This document shows positions 9,771 through 17,456 of a stretch of 64,000 nt of DNA, one piece after another. The stretch is from Pseudomonas mucidolens (GTDB taxonomy: Bacteria > Pseudomonadota > Gammaproteobacteria > Pseudomonadales > Pseudomonadaceae): NCBI RefSeq assembly GCF_900106045.1, contig NZ_LT629802.1:4030001-4094000 (forward strand). Reading direction: 5' to 3'. The notes below the pieces were generated by a model. That model was not told the DNA's origin. It saw nothing but the letters and a program-made list of their open reading frames with translations, and searched no databases. Every line of letters begins with the position of its first letter. Within the stretch, counting starts at the first letter, position 1. The position numbers and the translations under genes were made by a program.

Positions 9771-10043
9771 ATGAATGATGAGCTGCAACACCTGAAAAAT
9801 CTGGGCAAGACGTCAGCGCAATGGCTGCATGCGGTGGGCATCCATAGCGCTTCGGACCTGCGGCGCCTGGGCGCGGTAGACGCTTACCGGGCGGTCCGTA
9901 CTCGCGGCTTCCGGGCATCCAAAGTGTTGTTGTACGCCATCGAGGGAGCGTTGATGGATGTGCATTGGAATGACCTCCCAGCGGAACGTAAAGAAGCCTT
10001 GAAACGGCAGTTCGAGCACATGTCAGAAGGACAAAAAGACTGA
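9771..10043 (+). CDS. TfoX C-terminal-domain family protein
   Basis: A 90-residue protein consisting of a single TfoX_C-like helical domain: LKNLGKTSAQWLHAVGIHS, then DLRRLGAVDAYRAVR, then a family-typical LLYAIEGALMDVHWNDLP. The DNA-competence regulator TfoX/Sxy has an additional N-terminal domain that is absent here, so a competence role should not be assumed. The helix-hairpin-helix-like first half suggests nucleic-acid or protein binding. ATG 9771 follows AGGAGG at ideal spacing. It lies directly upstream of prrF, as does its relative near prrF in P. aeruginosa. Confidence 0.8.
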   Translation: MNDELQHLKNLGKTSAQWLHAVGIHSASDLRRLGAVDAYRAVRTRGFRASKVLLYAIEGALMDVHWNDLPAERKEALKRQFEHMSEGQKD

Positions 10044-10123
10044 AAGGAGCTGCAGGACGACATGTACTTCCCGACATTTCAGACAGGCGCTTGATGAAAA
10101 CTGAAAAAGCCTAAAAACAAAGG

Positions 10124-10151
10124 TTGACTCTCAAATGAGAATCGTTATGAT
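10124..10151 (+). promoter_or_regulatory. Promoter of prrF with overlapping Fur box
   Basis: TTGACT (10124-10129), a 16-base spacer and TATGAT (10146-10151) form a good sigma-70 promoter. A Fur-box-like 19-mer covering 10131-10149 (core GAGAATCGTTATG) occupies the spacer and the -10 element, so Fe2+-Fur would block RNA polymerase. This matches the known Fur repression of PrrF RNAs. Confidence 0.85.
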
Positions 10152-10157
10152 TATCAC

Positions 10158-10270
10158 AACTGGTCGCGAGATCAGCCGATAACTGAAAGACCATTGGTTC
10201 GGACTCTCAGATTATCTCCTCATCAGGCTAATCACGGTTATTTGACCCGGCTCTTGCCGGGTCTTTTTTT
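10158..10270 (+). ncRNA. prrF: PrrF iron-responsive small RNA
   Basis: Recognised from the conserved 5' end AACTGGTCGCGAGATCAGCC and the internal block CAGATTATCTCCTCATCAGG, the part that pairs with target mRNAs, followed by GGCTAATCACGG and the terminator GACCCGGC/GCCGGGTC plus seven T (10244-10270). About 113 nt, the expected size. PrrF RNAs accumulate when iron is scarce and, with Hfq, repress iron-using enzymes. In P. aeruginosa two copies lie in tandem at this place; only one copy is here. It converges with hmuV, whose stop is 30 bases beyond the terminator. Confidence 0.93.
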
Positions 10271-10299
10271 GTCTGCGGAAAAACCGCTGATGCCGTCCT

Positions 10300-11067
10300 T
10301 CAACGGGCGATGATCAGCGGATGTCCTCGTTCGGGATGGGGTTGCACCAATACATCCAGACCGAACACCGCCTTCAACGGCTCCGGACGCAGAACGCTCG
10401 ACGGAACGTCAAGGGCATGGGGACGGCCGTTCTCCAGTAGCAGGATGCGGTCACAGTAGCGGGCAGCCAGGTTCAAGTCGTGGAGGATCACCAGCACGGC
10501 AGCACCCCGATCAGCAAACCTGCGAATCACCTGCAAAGTCGTGTGCTGATGCAGCGGATCGAGCATCGAAGTGGGTTCATCGAGCAATAACGTTTGCCCC
10601 GCTTCACCCGGCCAGAGTTGCGCCAGCACACGCGCCAGATGCACCCGCTGCCGTTCGCCGCCAGACAAGGCCAAATAACTGCGCCCACTCAAATGACTGA
10701 CGTCTGCGGCCTGCAAGGCAGCACTGATAATTTCATCGTCACGCAGCTGACCGGTGTGATGCGGCAGGCGTCCCATGCCAACCACCTCCTCAACCCGAAA
10801 AGCAAAATCCAGGGTGGATGTCTGTGGCAATACCGCAAGGCGCCGGGCCCGTTCGGCCCCACTCCAGTCTTTCAACTCGCGCTGGTCGAGCCATACCTGG
10901 CCCCTATCGACAGGCAACTGCGCGCACAACGCGGCGAGCAAGGTACTTTTACCGGCCCCATTGGGGCCCAGCACGCCCAGCACTTCGCCTGGCTTGAGAT
11001 CCAGGGTCACATCGGCGAGGACGGTTTTGCGACCGCGCAGGATCTGCAGGTTTTCCACTCGCAGCAT
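10300..11067 (-). CDS. hmuV: Heme ABC transporter, ATP-binding protein
   Basis: Cytoplasmic ATPase of the heme importer; 255 residues. It has Walker [11 protein letters not shown] near residue 35, signature LSGGERQRV near 138, and Walker B LLLDEPTS followed by the switch histidine in [12 protein letters not shown]. Its ATG overlaps the hmuU stop (TGATG), so it is the last gene of hmuT-hmuU-hmuV. The order and the neighbouring prrF match the phuTUV locus of P. aeruginosa. The outer-membrane receptor and the cytoplasmic heme chaperone found with phu are absent from this window. Confidence 0.93.
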   Translation of the reverse strand: MLRVENLQILRGRKTVLADVTLDLKPGEVLGVLGPNGAGKSTLLAALCAQLPVDRGQVWLDQRELKDWSGAERARRLAVLPQTSTLDFAFRVEEVVGMGRLPHHTGQLRDDEIISAALQAADVSHLSGRSYLALSGGERQRVHLARVLAQLWPGEAGQTLLLDEPTSMLDPLHQHTTLQVIRRFADRGAAVLVILHDLNLAARYCDRILLLENGRPHALDVPSSVLRPEPLKAVFGLDVLVQPHPERGHPLIIAR

Positions 11068-12104
11068 CAGGCGCGCCCTCGCACTAACAGGTAAAGAAAG
11101 AACGGGGCACCGATAAATGCAGTGACAATACCAATGGGCAACTCCGCGGGTGCCAAGGCCAATCGAGCCACCAGATCGGCAAACAATAGCAGGCTCGCGC
11201 CCGCCAGCAGCGAAGCGGGCAATAGCACACGATGGTCAGGTCCCGCCAACAGGCGCACCAGGTGAGGCACCACCAACCCGACAAAACCAATCATCCCCGC
11301 CGCCGCGACCGCCGCACCCACGCCCAGCGCGGTGCAAAACACCAACTCACGCTTGAGCCGTTCCACATCGACCCCCAGGTGACTGGCTTCAGACTCACCC
11401 AGCAACAGGGCATTCAGCGCCTTGGCTCGGCGCGGCAACCACAAGGCCACGCCGAGACTGACCAACAACAGCGGCCATAACCGTGAGTAACTGGCGCCAT
11501 TCAAGCTGCCAAGGTTCCAGAACGTCAACGTGCGTAACGTGGCGTCATCTGCAAGGTAGGTAAACAACCCCACAGCTGACCCCGCCAATGCCGTCAAGGC
11601 GATCCCCGCCAGCAACATGGTCGCGACGTTGGTCTGGCCATTGCGCCGTCCCAGGCGATAGACCAGCGCTATCACTCCCAGGCCACCAAGAAAGGCGCAT
11701 AACGACAGTACATAAGGTCCCAAGATGTCCGGCAGGCCGCCAAAAAACGTTCCTCCGACAATCGCCAGCGCGGCCCCCAGCGCCGCACCACTGGAAACCC
11801 CGACCAGCCCGGGATCGGCCAGCGGGTTGCGAAACAATCCCTGCATCGCGACCCCCGACAGCGCCAGCACGCCACCCACCGCCAGCCCTGACAAGGTCCG
11901 CGGCAAGCGGATCTGACCGAGAATCAACTCAGCCTGCTCCAGGCCCGCGGCGTCAATCGGCAGGCCCGACAAGCGCAAGGCGGCACGCAGCGTGTCGATC
12001 AACGGCAGGCTGACCGGCCCCAGCGCCAATGACAGCCAGATCGCCAACACGCACAGCAGCGTCAGGCCAATAAACAAGGTTCGAGGTTTAACCTGTGTGC
12101 TCAT
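11067..12104 (-). CDS. hmuU: Heme ABC transporter, permease
   Basis: A FecCD-family permease of 345 residues with about ten hydrophobic segments. It contains the family motif [19 protein letters not shown] near residues 70-90, and the cytoplasmic loop [20 protein letters not shown] near 268-287 that contacts the ATPase. The start overlaps the hmuT stop by four bases (ATGA) and the stop overlaps hmuV, so the three genes form one tightly coupled operon. Heme, rather than a siderophore, is inferred from the neighbouring HmuT-type binding protein and from synteny. Confidence 0.93.
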   Translation of the reverse strand: MSTQVKPRTLFIGLTLLCVLAIWLSLALGPVSLPLIDTLRAALRLSGLPIDAAGLEQAELILGQIRLPRTLSGLAVGGVLALSGVAMQGLFRNPLADPGLVGVSSGAALGAALAIVGGTFFGGLPDILGPYVLSLCAFLGGLGVIALVYRLGRRNGQTNVATMLLAGIALTALAGSAVGLFTYLADDATLRTLTFWNLGSLNGASYSRLWPLLLVSLGVALWLPRRAKALNALLLGESEASHLGVDVERLKRELVFCTALGVGAAVAAAGMIGFVGLVVPHLVRLLAGPDHRVLLPASLLAGASLLLFADLVARLALAPAELPIGIVTAFIGAPFFLYLLVRGRA

Positions 12105-12979
12105 GGAGCGGTTTCACCCTGAGCCGGATAGAAGCCTTTGGACAGCCTTGTCAGACTGGCCGGCAGCCGCGGACCAAGGCCACCGACCAACAACGTGGGA
12201 TCCAACTCGAACACCCGCCCCTGCCGGGCCGCCGGCGTGGAGGCCAGCAGCGGATTTTCCTTGAACAGCGCCACGCGGGCCGCGTCGCCACTGAGGGCAC
12301 GATCCGAGAACACCAGCACCTCGGGACTCAAGCCCGCCAGGGACTCGACGGAAAACGGCTTATAACCACTATGCTCCGCCAGATTGCGCCCGCCTGCCTG
12401 CTGCAACACCCAATCGGCCGCCGTGTCTTTACCGGCGATCAGCGGCTTGCCGCCAGCGTGCCCCAGCACCAGCAGCACGCCCGGCGCTTTTTGCGTGGCC
12501 TGGGCGTGCGCCACCCAGTCTTTCTGTTGCTCAAGTTGTTTTTCATAGCCGCTGAACAACGCCGACGCCTTGGCATCGCTGCCGAGTAACTTGCCCAAAT
12601 GTTGCAGGTTGCGCTCAAGTGTCGGCAAATCAGGCTGGGCCGAGAACATCTCGACCGTCACGCCCGCCTTGCGGATCTGCGCCAGCACCGGCGGCGGGCC
12701 CATTTCTTCGGTGCCCACGAGGATTTGCGGGCGTAGGCTGAGAATACCTTCAGCCGACAACTGGCGTTGATAGCCAATGCTCGGCAACGCCTTGAGAGAT
12801 TCTGGATGTTGACTGGTGGTGTCGACCCCCACCAGCCTTGACTCGCCCCCCAGTGCCGTGACCCACTCCGACAACGCACCGCCGGCGCTGACCCAGCGTT
12901 GCGGCAGTTCCGAAGCCTGCACTCCATGATTGACCAGCAATCCGACAACAAGCGCGACAGCGCTGGCACTCAGGCGCAT
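12101..12979 (-). CDS. hmuT: Periplasmic heme-binding protein of the ABC transporter
   Basis: A 292-residue class III substrate-binding protein that hands heme to HmuU. It has a signal peptide (MRLSASAVALVVGLLV, cleavage probably after VQA) and two Rossmann-like lobes joined by a long helix. Typical motifs are ERWV-like LPQRWVSAGG at the mature N-terminus and RPQILVGTEEMGPP mid-protein. I chose ATG 12979, preceded by AAGGA at eight bases; an upstream TTG at 12997 merely extends through the ribosome site. First gene of hmuTUV, divergent from the Rieske gene, with a weak Fur-like box between them. Confidence 0.92.
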   Translation of the reverse strand: MRLSASAVALVVGLLVNHGVQASELPQRWVSAGGALSEWVTALGGESRLVGVDTTSQHPESLKALPSIGYQRQLSAEGILSLRPQILVGTEEMGPPPVLAQIRKAGVTVEMFSAQPDLPTLERNLQHLGKLLGSDAKASALFSGYEKQLEQQKDWVAHAQATQKAPGVLLVLGHAGGKPLIAGKDTAADWVLQQAGGRNLAEHSGYKPFSVESLAGLSPEVLVFSDRALSGDAARVALFKENPLLASTPAARQGRVFELDPTLLVGGLGPRLPASLTRLSKGFYPAQGETAP

Positions 12980-13086
12980 AAAAGGGTTTCCTTGCAAAGG
13001 GTAGGCCCGCTGAAACAGTCAGTCATGTGACAGATCGCCATGATCTGGCATCGCATTGAACGTCAATCAGCTACGGGGCGGAGACG

Positions 13087-13105
13087 GCATTTGATAATTG
13101 TTTGC
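13087..13105. promoter_or_regulatory. Possible Fur box between hmuT and the Rieske gene
   Basis: The 19-mer around TTTGATAATTGTTTGC matches the Fur consensus at about 11 of 19 positions, with the left GATAAT half well kept. It lies 108 bases upstream of hmuT and 81 upstream of the Rieske gene. Iron control of hmuTUV is expected from the family, but this match is weak. Confidence 0.4.
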
Positions 13106-13185
13106 ATTTGAACGTCAAGCGCCGGGCACACCAGCGAGCCCTGGAGAATCCTGCAACCCTTTATCCACGCCCTTCGAGGACCCAC

Positions 13186-13503
13186 ATGAAGTTTCTTTGT
13201 GCCTCCAATGCACTCGCCGAAGCCAGCAGCCGCGGCTTCAATATGGATGGCCGCAAGCTGTTCGCCGTGCGTCGGGACGGTGTCGCCTACGCCTACATCA
13301 ACCGTTGCCCCCATCGAGGCGTCCCACTGGAGTGGCAGCCCGACCGGTTTCTCGACCAAAGCGCCAGCCTGATCCAGTGCGCCACCCACGGCGCACTGTT
13401 TCTTGTGGAAAGTGGCGAATGCGTGGCCGGCCCCTGCGCAGGCCAAAGCCTGACTGCCCTGGACTGTCGTGAGGACGAACAGGGTGTGTGGGTACAACTC
13501 TAG
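13186..13503 (+). CDS. Small Rieske [2Fe-2S] ferredoxin-like protein
   Basis: A 105-residue soluble single-domain Rieske protein. The two cluster-binding motifs are CPHRG (near residue 44) and CATHG (near 65), each giving one Cys and one His to the [2Fe-2S] cluster. The second lacks the usual Pro/Trp variant but has the needed ligands. There is no membrane anchor and no oxygenase domain, so it is a ferredoxin-type electron carrier. ATG 13186 follows CGAGGA. It is read away from hmuT and overlaps the sfsA end tail-to-tail by four bases. Its redox partner is unknown. Confidence 0.88.
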   Translation: MKFLCASNALAEASSRGFNMDGRKLFAVRRDGVAYAYINRCPHRGVPLEWQPDRFLDQSASLIQCATHGALFLVESGECVAGPCAGQSLTALDCREDEQGVWVQL

Positions 13504-14213
13504 TCGCCGAGCAGCACGCCCAAGGGCCGGTCGATACACATTTCCTGCGCGGTGAGGCGTACGCCATAAGCCAGGATTTCCACCCCGGCGGCCTTGGCTT
13601 CACGCAACGCCGCCGCGTAACCCGCGTCTATTTCCTCGGCAGGACGCACCGCGTCGATACCGGACAGGTTGACACAATATAACTGCACCGCCCGCACACC
13701 CGAGCGTGCCAGATGCGCCAATTCCCGCAAGTGCTTGGCCCCACGCTGGGTCACCGCATCGGGAAACGCGGCGATGGACGTTCCGTCAAATCCCAGCGTG
13801 ACACTCTTGACCTCGACATAGGCCGCGCCCGTGGGGTAATCCAGGCGAAAATCGATACGACTTTTCTCTTGCCCGTAGGCTACCTCGCGCTTCAAGCCGG
13901 TAAACCCGTTGAGCTCGTCAATGATTCCCGCACGCAGCGCCTCTTCGACCAACTGATTGGCGCGCGCGGTGTTGACGCAGGCCAGCCGTCCTTGCGGGGT
14001 TTGCGTAATCTCCCAGGTCCCGGGCAGCTTGCGCTTGGGGTCATTGGAGCGACTGAACCAGACGGGGCCGCCCTCAACCATGCAATTGAGCATTGATCCG
14101 GTGTTCGGGCAGTGAATGGTCAGGAACTCGCCACCAACGGTTTCGATATCCGCGAGAAAACGCTTGTAACGGCGAATCAACCGACCTTCTTCGAGGGGAG
14201 GATTAAAACGCAT
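13500..14213 (-). CDS. sfsA: DNA/RNA nuclease SfsA (sugar fermentation stimulation protein family)
   Basis: A 237-residue member of the SfsA family, with an N-terminal OB-like domain ([20 protein letters not shown]) and a C-terminal restriction-endonuclease-like fold. Motifs include SRIDFRLDY followed by YVEVKSVTL, where Asp, Glu and Lys form the metal-dependent nuclease site. E. coli SfsA was first linked to maltose metabolism; nuclease activity is attributed to the family more recently. The start overlaps the stop of the upstream aminotransferase (TGATG), so the two are co-translated; no functional link is obvious. Confidence 0.94.
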   Translation of the reverse strand: MRFNPPLEEGRLIRRYKRFLADIETVGGEFLTIHCPNTGSMLNCMVEGGPVWFSRSNDPKRKLPGTWEITQTPQGRLACVNTARANQLVEEALRAGIIDELNGFTGLKREVAYGQEKSRIDFRLDYPTGAAYVEVKSVTLGFDGTSIAAFPDAVTQRGAKHLRELAHLARSGVRAVQLYCVNLSGIDAVRPAEEIDAGYAAALREAKAAGVEILAYGVRLTAQEMCIDRPLGVLLGD

Positions 14214-15385
14214 CAGCCTTGCCAGCTCTGCAGGCCACGGGCGATTCGCTCAACTGCTTCCTGTAGGCGATCAAGATTCTGTGTGTAGGCAAACCGCACG
14301 TGATGACCGGCCTGATGACGTCCGAAATCCAGGCCTGGAGTAAACGCCACATGCTCGGTCTCGAGAAAGTGCCGACAAAACGCAAAGGCGTCGCCACCGA
14401 ATGCGCGGATATCCGCGTACAGGTAAAACGCACCTTCCGGCTCGACCGCAATCGTGAAACCCAACTCCCGCAATGCCGGCAGCAGGAAATCACGACGTCG
14501 GCCAAATTCGTCACGCCGCGCTTCAAGAATCTCCAGTGTTTGCGGGGTGAAACAGGATAACGCGGCATGCTGCGCCATGCTCGGCGCACTGATATACAGA
14601 TTCTGCGCCAGCTTCTCCAAATCCCCGACCGCCGCCGGTGGTGCCACCAGCCAACCCAGGCGCCAGCCGGTCATCCCGAAGTACTTTGAAAAACTGTTTA
14701 ACACAAAGGCTTCGTCATCGACTTCGAGCACACTGGAAGCATCGGTGCCATAGGTCAAACCATGATAAATCTCATCCACAACCAGATGACCGTTACGCGC
14801 CTTGATCGCGCCCGAGAGCCCGGCCAACTCGTCACGCGTGAGGATTGTCCCGGTCGGGTTGGCCGGGGAAGCCACCAGCGCACCAACACTGTCTTGATCC
14901 CAGTGGCGCGCCACCAGTTCGGCCGTCAATTGATAACGCACTTCGGGCCCCACCGGAACCAGTTGCGCGGCACCCTCCACCAGGCGCAGGAAATGCCGGT
15001 TACAGGGATAGCCCGGATCCGCTAGCAGCCAGTGTTTGCCCGGATCCACCAACAGACTGCTGGCCAGCAGCAATGCGCCCGAACCGCCCGGGGTGATTAA
15101 AATTCGTTCGGGATCGACATCCAGGCCATAACGCTGCTGGTAGAAACCACTGATGGCTTCACGCAGTTGCGGCAGGCCACGCGCGGCGGTGTAACGGGTC
15201 TTGCCATTCGCCAGGGCGGCCTGCCCTGCCTTGATGATGGGCTCAGCCGTGGTGAAGTCCGGCTCACCGATCTCCAGGTGAATCACATCATGACCGGCGG
15301 CCTGCAGCTCATTGGCACGCGCCAGCAACGCCATGACATGAAAAGGTTCGATAGCGCGACTGCGTGCGCTGTAGGGCTGAGCCAT
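14213..15385 (-). CDS. PLP-dependent aminotransferase (class I/II fold)
   Basis: A 390-residue fold-type I aminotransferase, probably acting on alanine, aromatic or other 2-oxo acids. It has the substrate-binding [13 protein letters not shown] near residue 37, the PLP-contacting SPANPTGT near 172, and the Schiff-base lysine in [15 protein letters not shown] (about residue 233). The conserved C-terminal VRFAYTQN follows. The substrate cannot be read from sequence. It forms a two-gene overlap operon with sfsA and is divergent from dksA. ATG 15385 follows an AAGGAAG ribosome site. Confidence 0.9.
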   Translation of the reverse strand: MAQPYSARSRAIEPFHVMALLARANELQAAGHDVIHLEIGEPDFTTAEPIIKAGQAALANGKTRYTAARGLPQLREAISGFYQQRYGLDVDPERILITPGGSGALLLASSLLVDPGKHWLLADPGYPCNRHFLRLVEGAAQLVPVGPEVRYQLTAELVARHWDQDSVGALVASPANPTGTILTRDELAGLSGAIKARNGHLVVDEIYHGLTYGTDASSVLEVDDEAFVLNSFSKYFGMTGWRLGWLVAPPAAVGDLEKLAQNLYISAPSMAQHAALSCFTPQTLEILEARRDEFGRRRDFLLPALRELGFTIAVEPEGAFYLYADIRAFGGDAFAFCRHFLETEHVAFTPGLDFGRHQAGHHVRFAYTQNLDRLQEAVERIARGLQSWQG

Positions 15386-15694
15386 CTGCCTTCCTTAACG
15401 GTTAAATGCAAACCACGATTCTACCCAACCGGCGCCGTAAAACATGTCGTATTCCATCGCATCACGGCAGATGTTCCGGGCAGGGCCCGGCAAAGCGGCT
15501 AAAATTATCGTTCAAGGCCCTCTTGCCAAAGAGTTCGCAGCTTGCAACCCCGACGCGATGGCGCCTCGACAACCGGGAGTGGCGCGTCCTGAATCTATCT
15601 GGTAAGTTCGCCCGCTTGCAGCCGCAGGGCCGACAGGTGTCGGTGATGTTGCAATCCTGCGCAATGGATTAGAAGAGTGAGAGGCGGTCTATTC
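15386..15694 (+). promoter_or_regulatory. dksA upstream region (309-base gene-free stretch)
   Basis: Divergent intergenic region between the aminotransferase and dksA. I see a short hairpin CCGACA-GG-TGTCGG (15630-15643) and a GAGAGGCGG ribosome site before dksA. I could not fix promoter elements with confidence. The small frames here are not convincing genes. Confidence 0.35.
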
Positions 15695-16138
15695 ATGTCC
15701 ACCCAAGCAAAGCAACAGCAGACTCAAGGCCTCGGCGGCTTCGAACCCTACGTGGAAAAGAAGGGCGAGGAGTACATGGGCGAGCCCATGCGCACGCACT
15801 TCACGCAAATCCTGAACAAGTGGAAACAGGATTTGATGCAGGAGGTCGACCGCACCGTTGACCACATGAAGGACGAAGCAGCCAACTTCCCGGACCCGGC
15901 GGACCGTGCCAGCCAGGAAGAAGAATTCGCCCTGGAACTGCGCGCCCGTGATCGCGAGCGCAAGCTGATCAAGAAGATCGACAAGACCCTGCAACTGATC
16001 AAAGACGAAGAATACGGCTGGTGCGAATCCTGCGGCGTCGAGATTGGTATTCGCCGCCTGGAAGCCCGTCCGACCGCAGACTTGTGCGTGGACTGCAAGA
16101 CCTTGGCGGAAATCAAGGAAAAACAGGTCGGCAAGTAA
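15695..16138 (+). CDS. dksA: RNA polymerase-binding transcription factor DksA
   Basis: Binds the RNA polymerase secondary channel and, with ppGpp, resets transcription in the stringent response. The 147-residue protein has an N-terminal helix, a long coiled coil (about 33-108) with the acidic tip Asp67 and Asp70 (FPDPAD), and a zinc finger with Cys110, Cys113, Cys131 and Cys134. All four cysteines are present, so this is the zinc form. Start ATG 15695 was preferred over an upstream in-frame start at 15677 by family length. It is followed by a good terminator, then gluQ. Confidence 0.98.
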   Translation: MSTQAKQQQTQGLGGFEPYVEKKGEEYMGEPMRTHFTQILNKWKQDLMQEVDRTVDHMKDEAANFPDPADRASQEEEFALELRARDRERKLIKKIDKTLQLIKDEEYGWCESCGVEIGIRRLEARPTADLCVDCKTLAEIKEKQVGK

Positions 16139-16157
16139 TTACCGCCGAGCTGACCGA

Positions 16158-16187
16158 ATGGAGCGTGCGAACGCTCCATTTTTGTTT
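16158..16187 (+). terminator. Intrinsic terminator after dksA
   Basis: A perfect ATGGAGCGT-GCGA-ACGCTCCAT stem is followed by a T-rich tail (TTTTTGTTT), about 20 bases after the dksA stop. Confidence 0.88.
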
Positions 16188-16222
16188 CTGGCGCTTGCGT
16201 CTTTTCCAGTAATATCCAGCCC

Positions 16223-17110
16223 ATGACAGCCTCTTCTTACATCGGGCGTTTCGCCCCCACCCCCAGCGGCCATTTGCATTTTGGATCCCTGGTTGCCGCC
16301 CTCGCCTCTTACCTCGACGCTCGTGCCAACAAGGGCTTGTGGCTGATGCGCATGGAAGACCTCGACCCACCCCGAGAAGAACCAGGCGCCCAGGCGGCGA
16401 TTCTCGATGCCCTGGAACGCTATGGCTTTGAGTGGGACGGCGAACTGGTCCGACAAAGCGAAAGACACGAGGCCTACGCCGAAGTTCTCAATCGCTTGTT
16501 CAACCAGGGCCTGGCCTACGCCTGTACCTGTTCGCGCAAGCAACTCGAGCCGTATCACGGCATTTACCCAGGTTTATGCCGCAACGCCGGCCACAACCAG
16601 GCAGATGCGGCCATCCGGCTGCGGGTACCGGAACTGGAATACCACTTTACCGACCGGGTTCAAGGTGCATTCCGACAACACCTGGGCCGAGAGGTCGGCG
16701 ACTTCATCATCCAGCGCCGCGATGGACTTTATGCCTATCAGTTGGCCGTAGTCCTCGACGATGCCTGGCAAGGGGTAACCGATATCGTGCGCGGCGCCGA
16801 CCTGCTCGACTCCACCCCACGCCAACTGTATCTGCAAGAACTGCTCGGTCTGCCCCAGCCCCGCTACCTCCACGTTCCGCTGATCACCCAGCCGGACGGC
16901 AACAAGTTGGGCAAGTCCTACCGCTCCCCGCCGCTGGACAGTGATCAAGCCACTGCGTTGCTGCTCAGAGCGTTGCGTGCCCTCGGGCAACATGCGGGAG
17001 ATGAACTGCACCACGCCAGTCCACGGGAGCTGTTGGACTGGGGCATCCAGCACTGGGATGCCAGCCAAATCCCAGGTGTGCTGACCCTGGCCGAAGCGCA
17101 ATTGCGCTGA
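16223..17110 (+). CDS. gluQ: Glutamyl-Q tRNA(Asp) synthetase
   Basis: Attaches glutamate to the queuosine base in the anticodon of tRNA(Asp). The 295-residue protein is a paralogue of glutamyl-tRNA synthetase containing only the catalytic domain. It has RFAPTPSGHLHFGSL with the HIGH-equivalent HLHF (residues 17-20) and KLGKSYRS as the KMSKS equivalent. A zinc-binding region with CTCSRKQ and GLCR lies between. There is no anticodon-binding domain, which separates it from GltX. It sits downstream of dksA, the conserved order in gammaproteobacteria. Confidence 0.96.
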   Translation: MTASSYIGRFAPTPSGHLHFGSLVAALASYLDARANKGLWLMRMEDLDPPREEPGAQAAILDALERYGFEWDGELVRQSERHEAYAEVLNRLFNQGLAYACTCSRKQLEPYHGIYPGLCRNAGHNQADAAIRLRVPELEYHFTDRVQGAFRQHLGREVGDFIIQRRDGLYAYQLAVVLDDAWQGVTDIVRGADLLDSTPRQLYLQELLGLPQPRYLHVPLITQPDGNKLGKSYRSPPLDSDQATALLLRALRALGQHAGDELHHASPRELLDWGIQHWDASQIPGVLTLAEAQLR

Positions 17111-17215
17111 AGACGCTTGCAGCCTGCCAGCCATCCGTTACCATCGCGTGGTAGCGCGAAGAACTGACAGACAACGCGCCTTATTCCGGAGTACACGCGT
17201 CAACATTTGACGCCC

Positions 17216-17239
17216 TTCGCGAGCAAGCTTGCTCCTACA
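17216..17239. repeat. Single REP element
   Basis: TTCGCGAGCAAGCTTGCTCC plus TACA carries the palindromic core GAGCAAGCTTGCTC typical of P. fluorescens-group REP sequences. A single copy, between gluQ and the small ORF before cbrA. Confidence 0.8.
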
Positions 17240-17279
17240 AAAAACCACCGCACTGCCGTATTTTCAATCAGAGGCCAGT

Positions 17280-17456
17280 ATGTATATCTATCGATTGGTC
17301 CTCCTGCTGGTCGTCGGGATCTATCTGTTTTCCCCCGCCATCATGGATTGGTGGATCGACGCCACGGGTGCCTGGTACCGCCCCTATCTGCTTTGGCTGA
17401 TCCTGATCGTGGTGACCTTCATTCTGCAGAGCCAAAAAGATGCCGATGAGCTTTAG
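17280..17456 (+). CDS. Small two-helix membrane protein upstream of cbrA
   Basis: A 58-residue protein with two hydrophobic segments (about 4-20 and 36-51) separated by a short WWIDATGAWYRP loop. It ends 17 bases inside cbrA, so translation is probably coupled. A small ORF at this place is conserved in Pseudomonas; from memory it has been called cbrX in P. putida, where it was linked to cbrA expression, but I do not rely on that name. Start ATG 17280 has only a weak ribosome site (GAGGCC). A role in CbrA membrane assembly or translation control is inference. Confidence 0.75.
   Translation: MYIYRLVLLLVVGIYLFSPAIMDWWIDATGAWYRPYLLWLILIVVTFILQSQKDADEL

Noticed and set aside
15406..15672. 88-codon frame before dksA
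   Set aside because: No ribosome site, no conserved domain, ends within the dksA leader; looks like chance.
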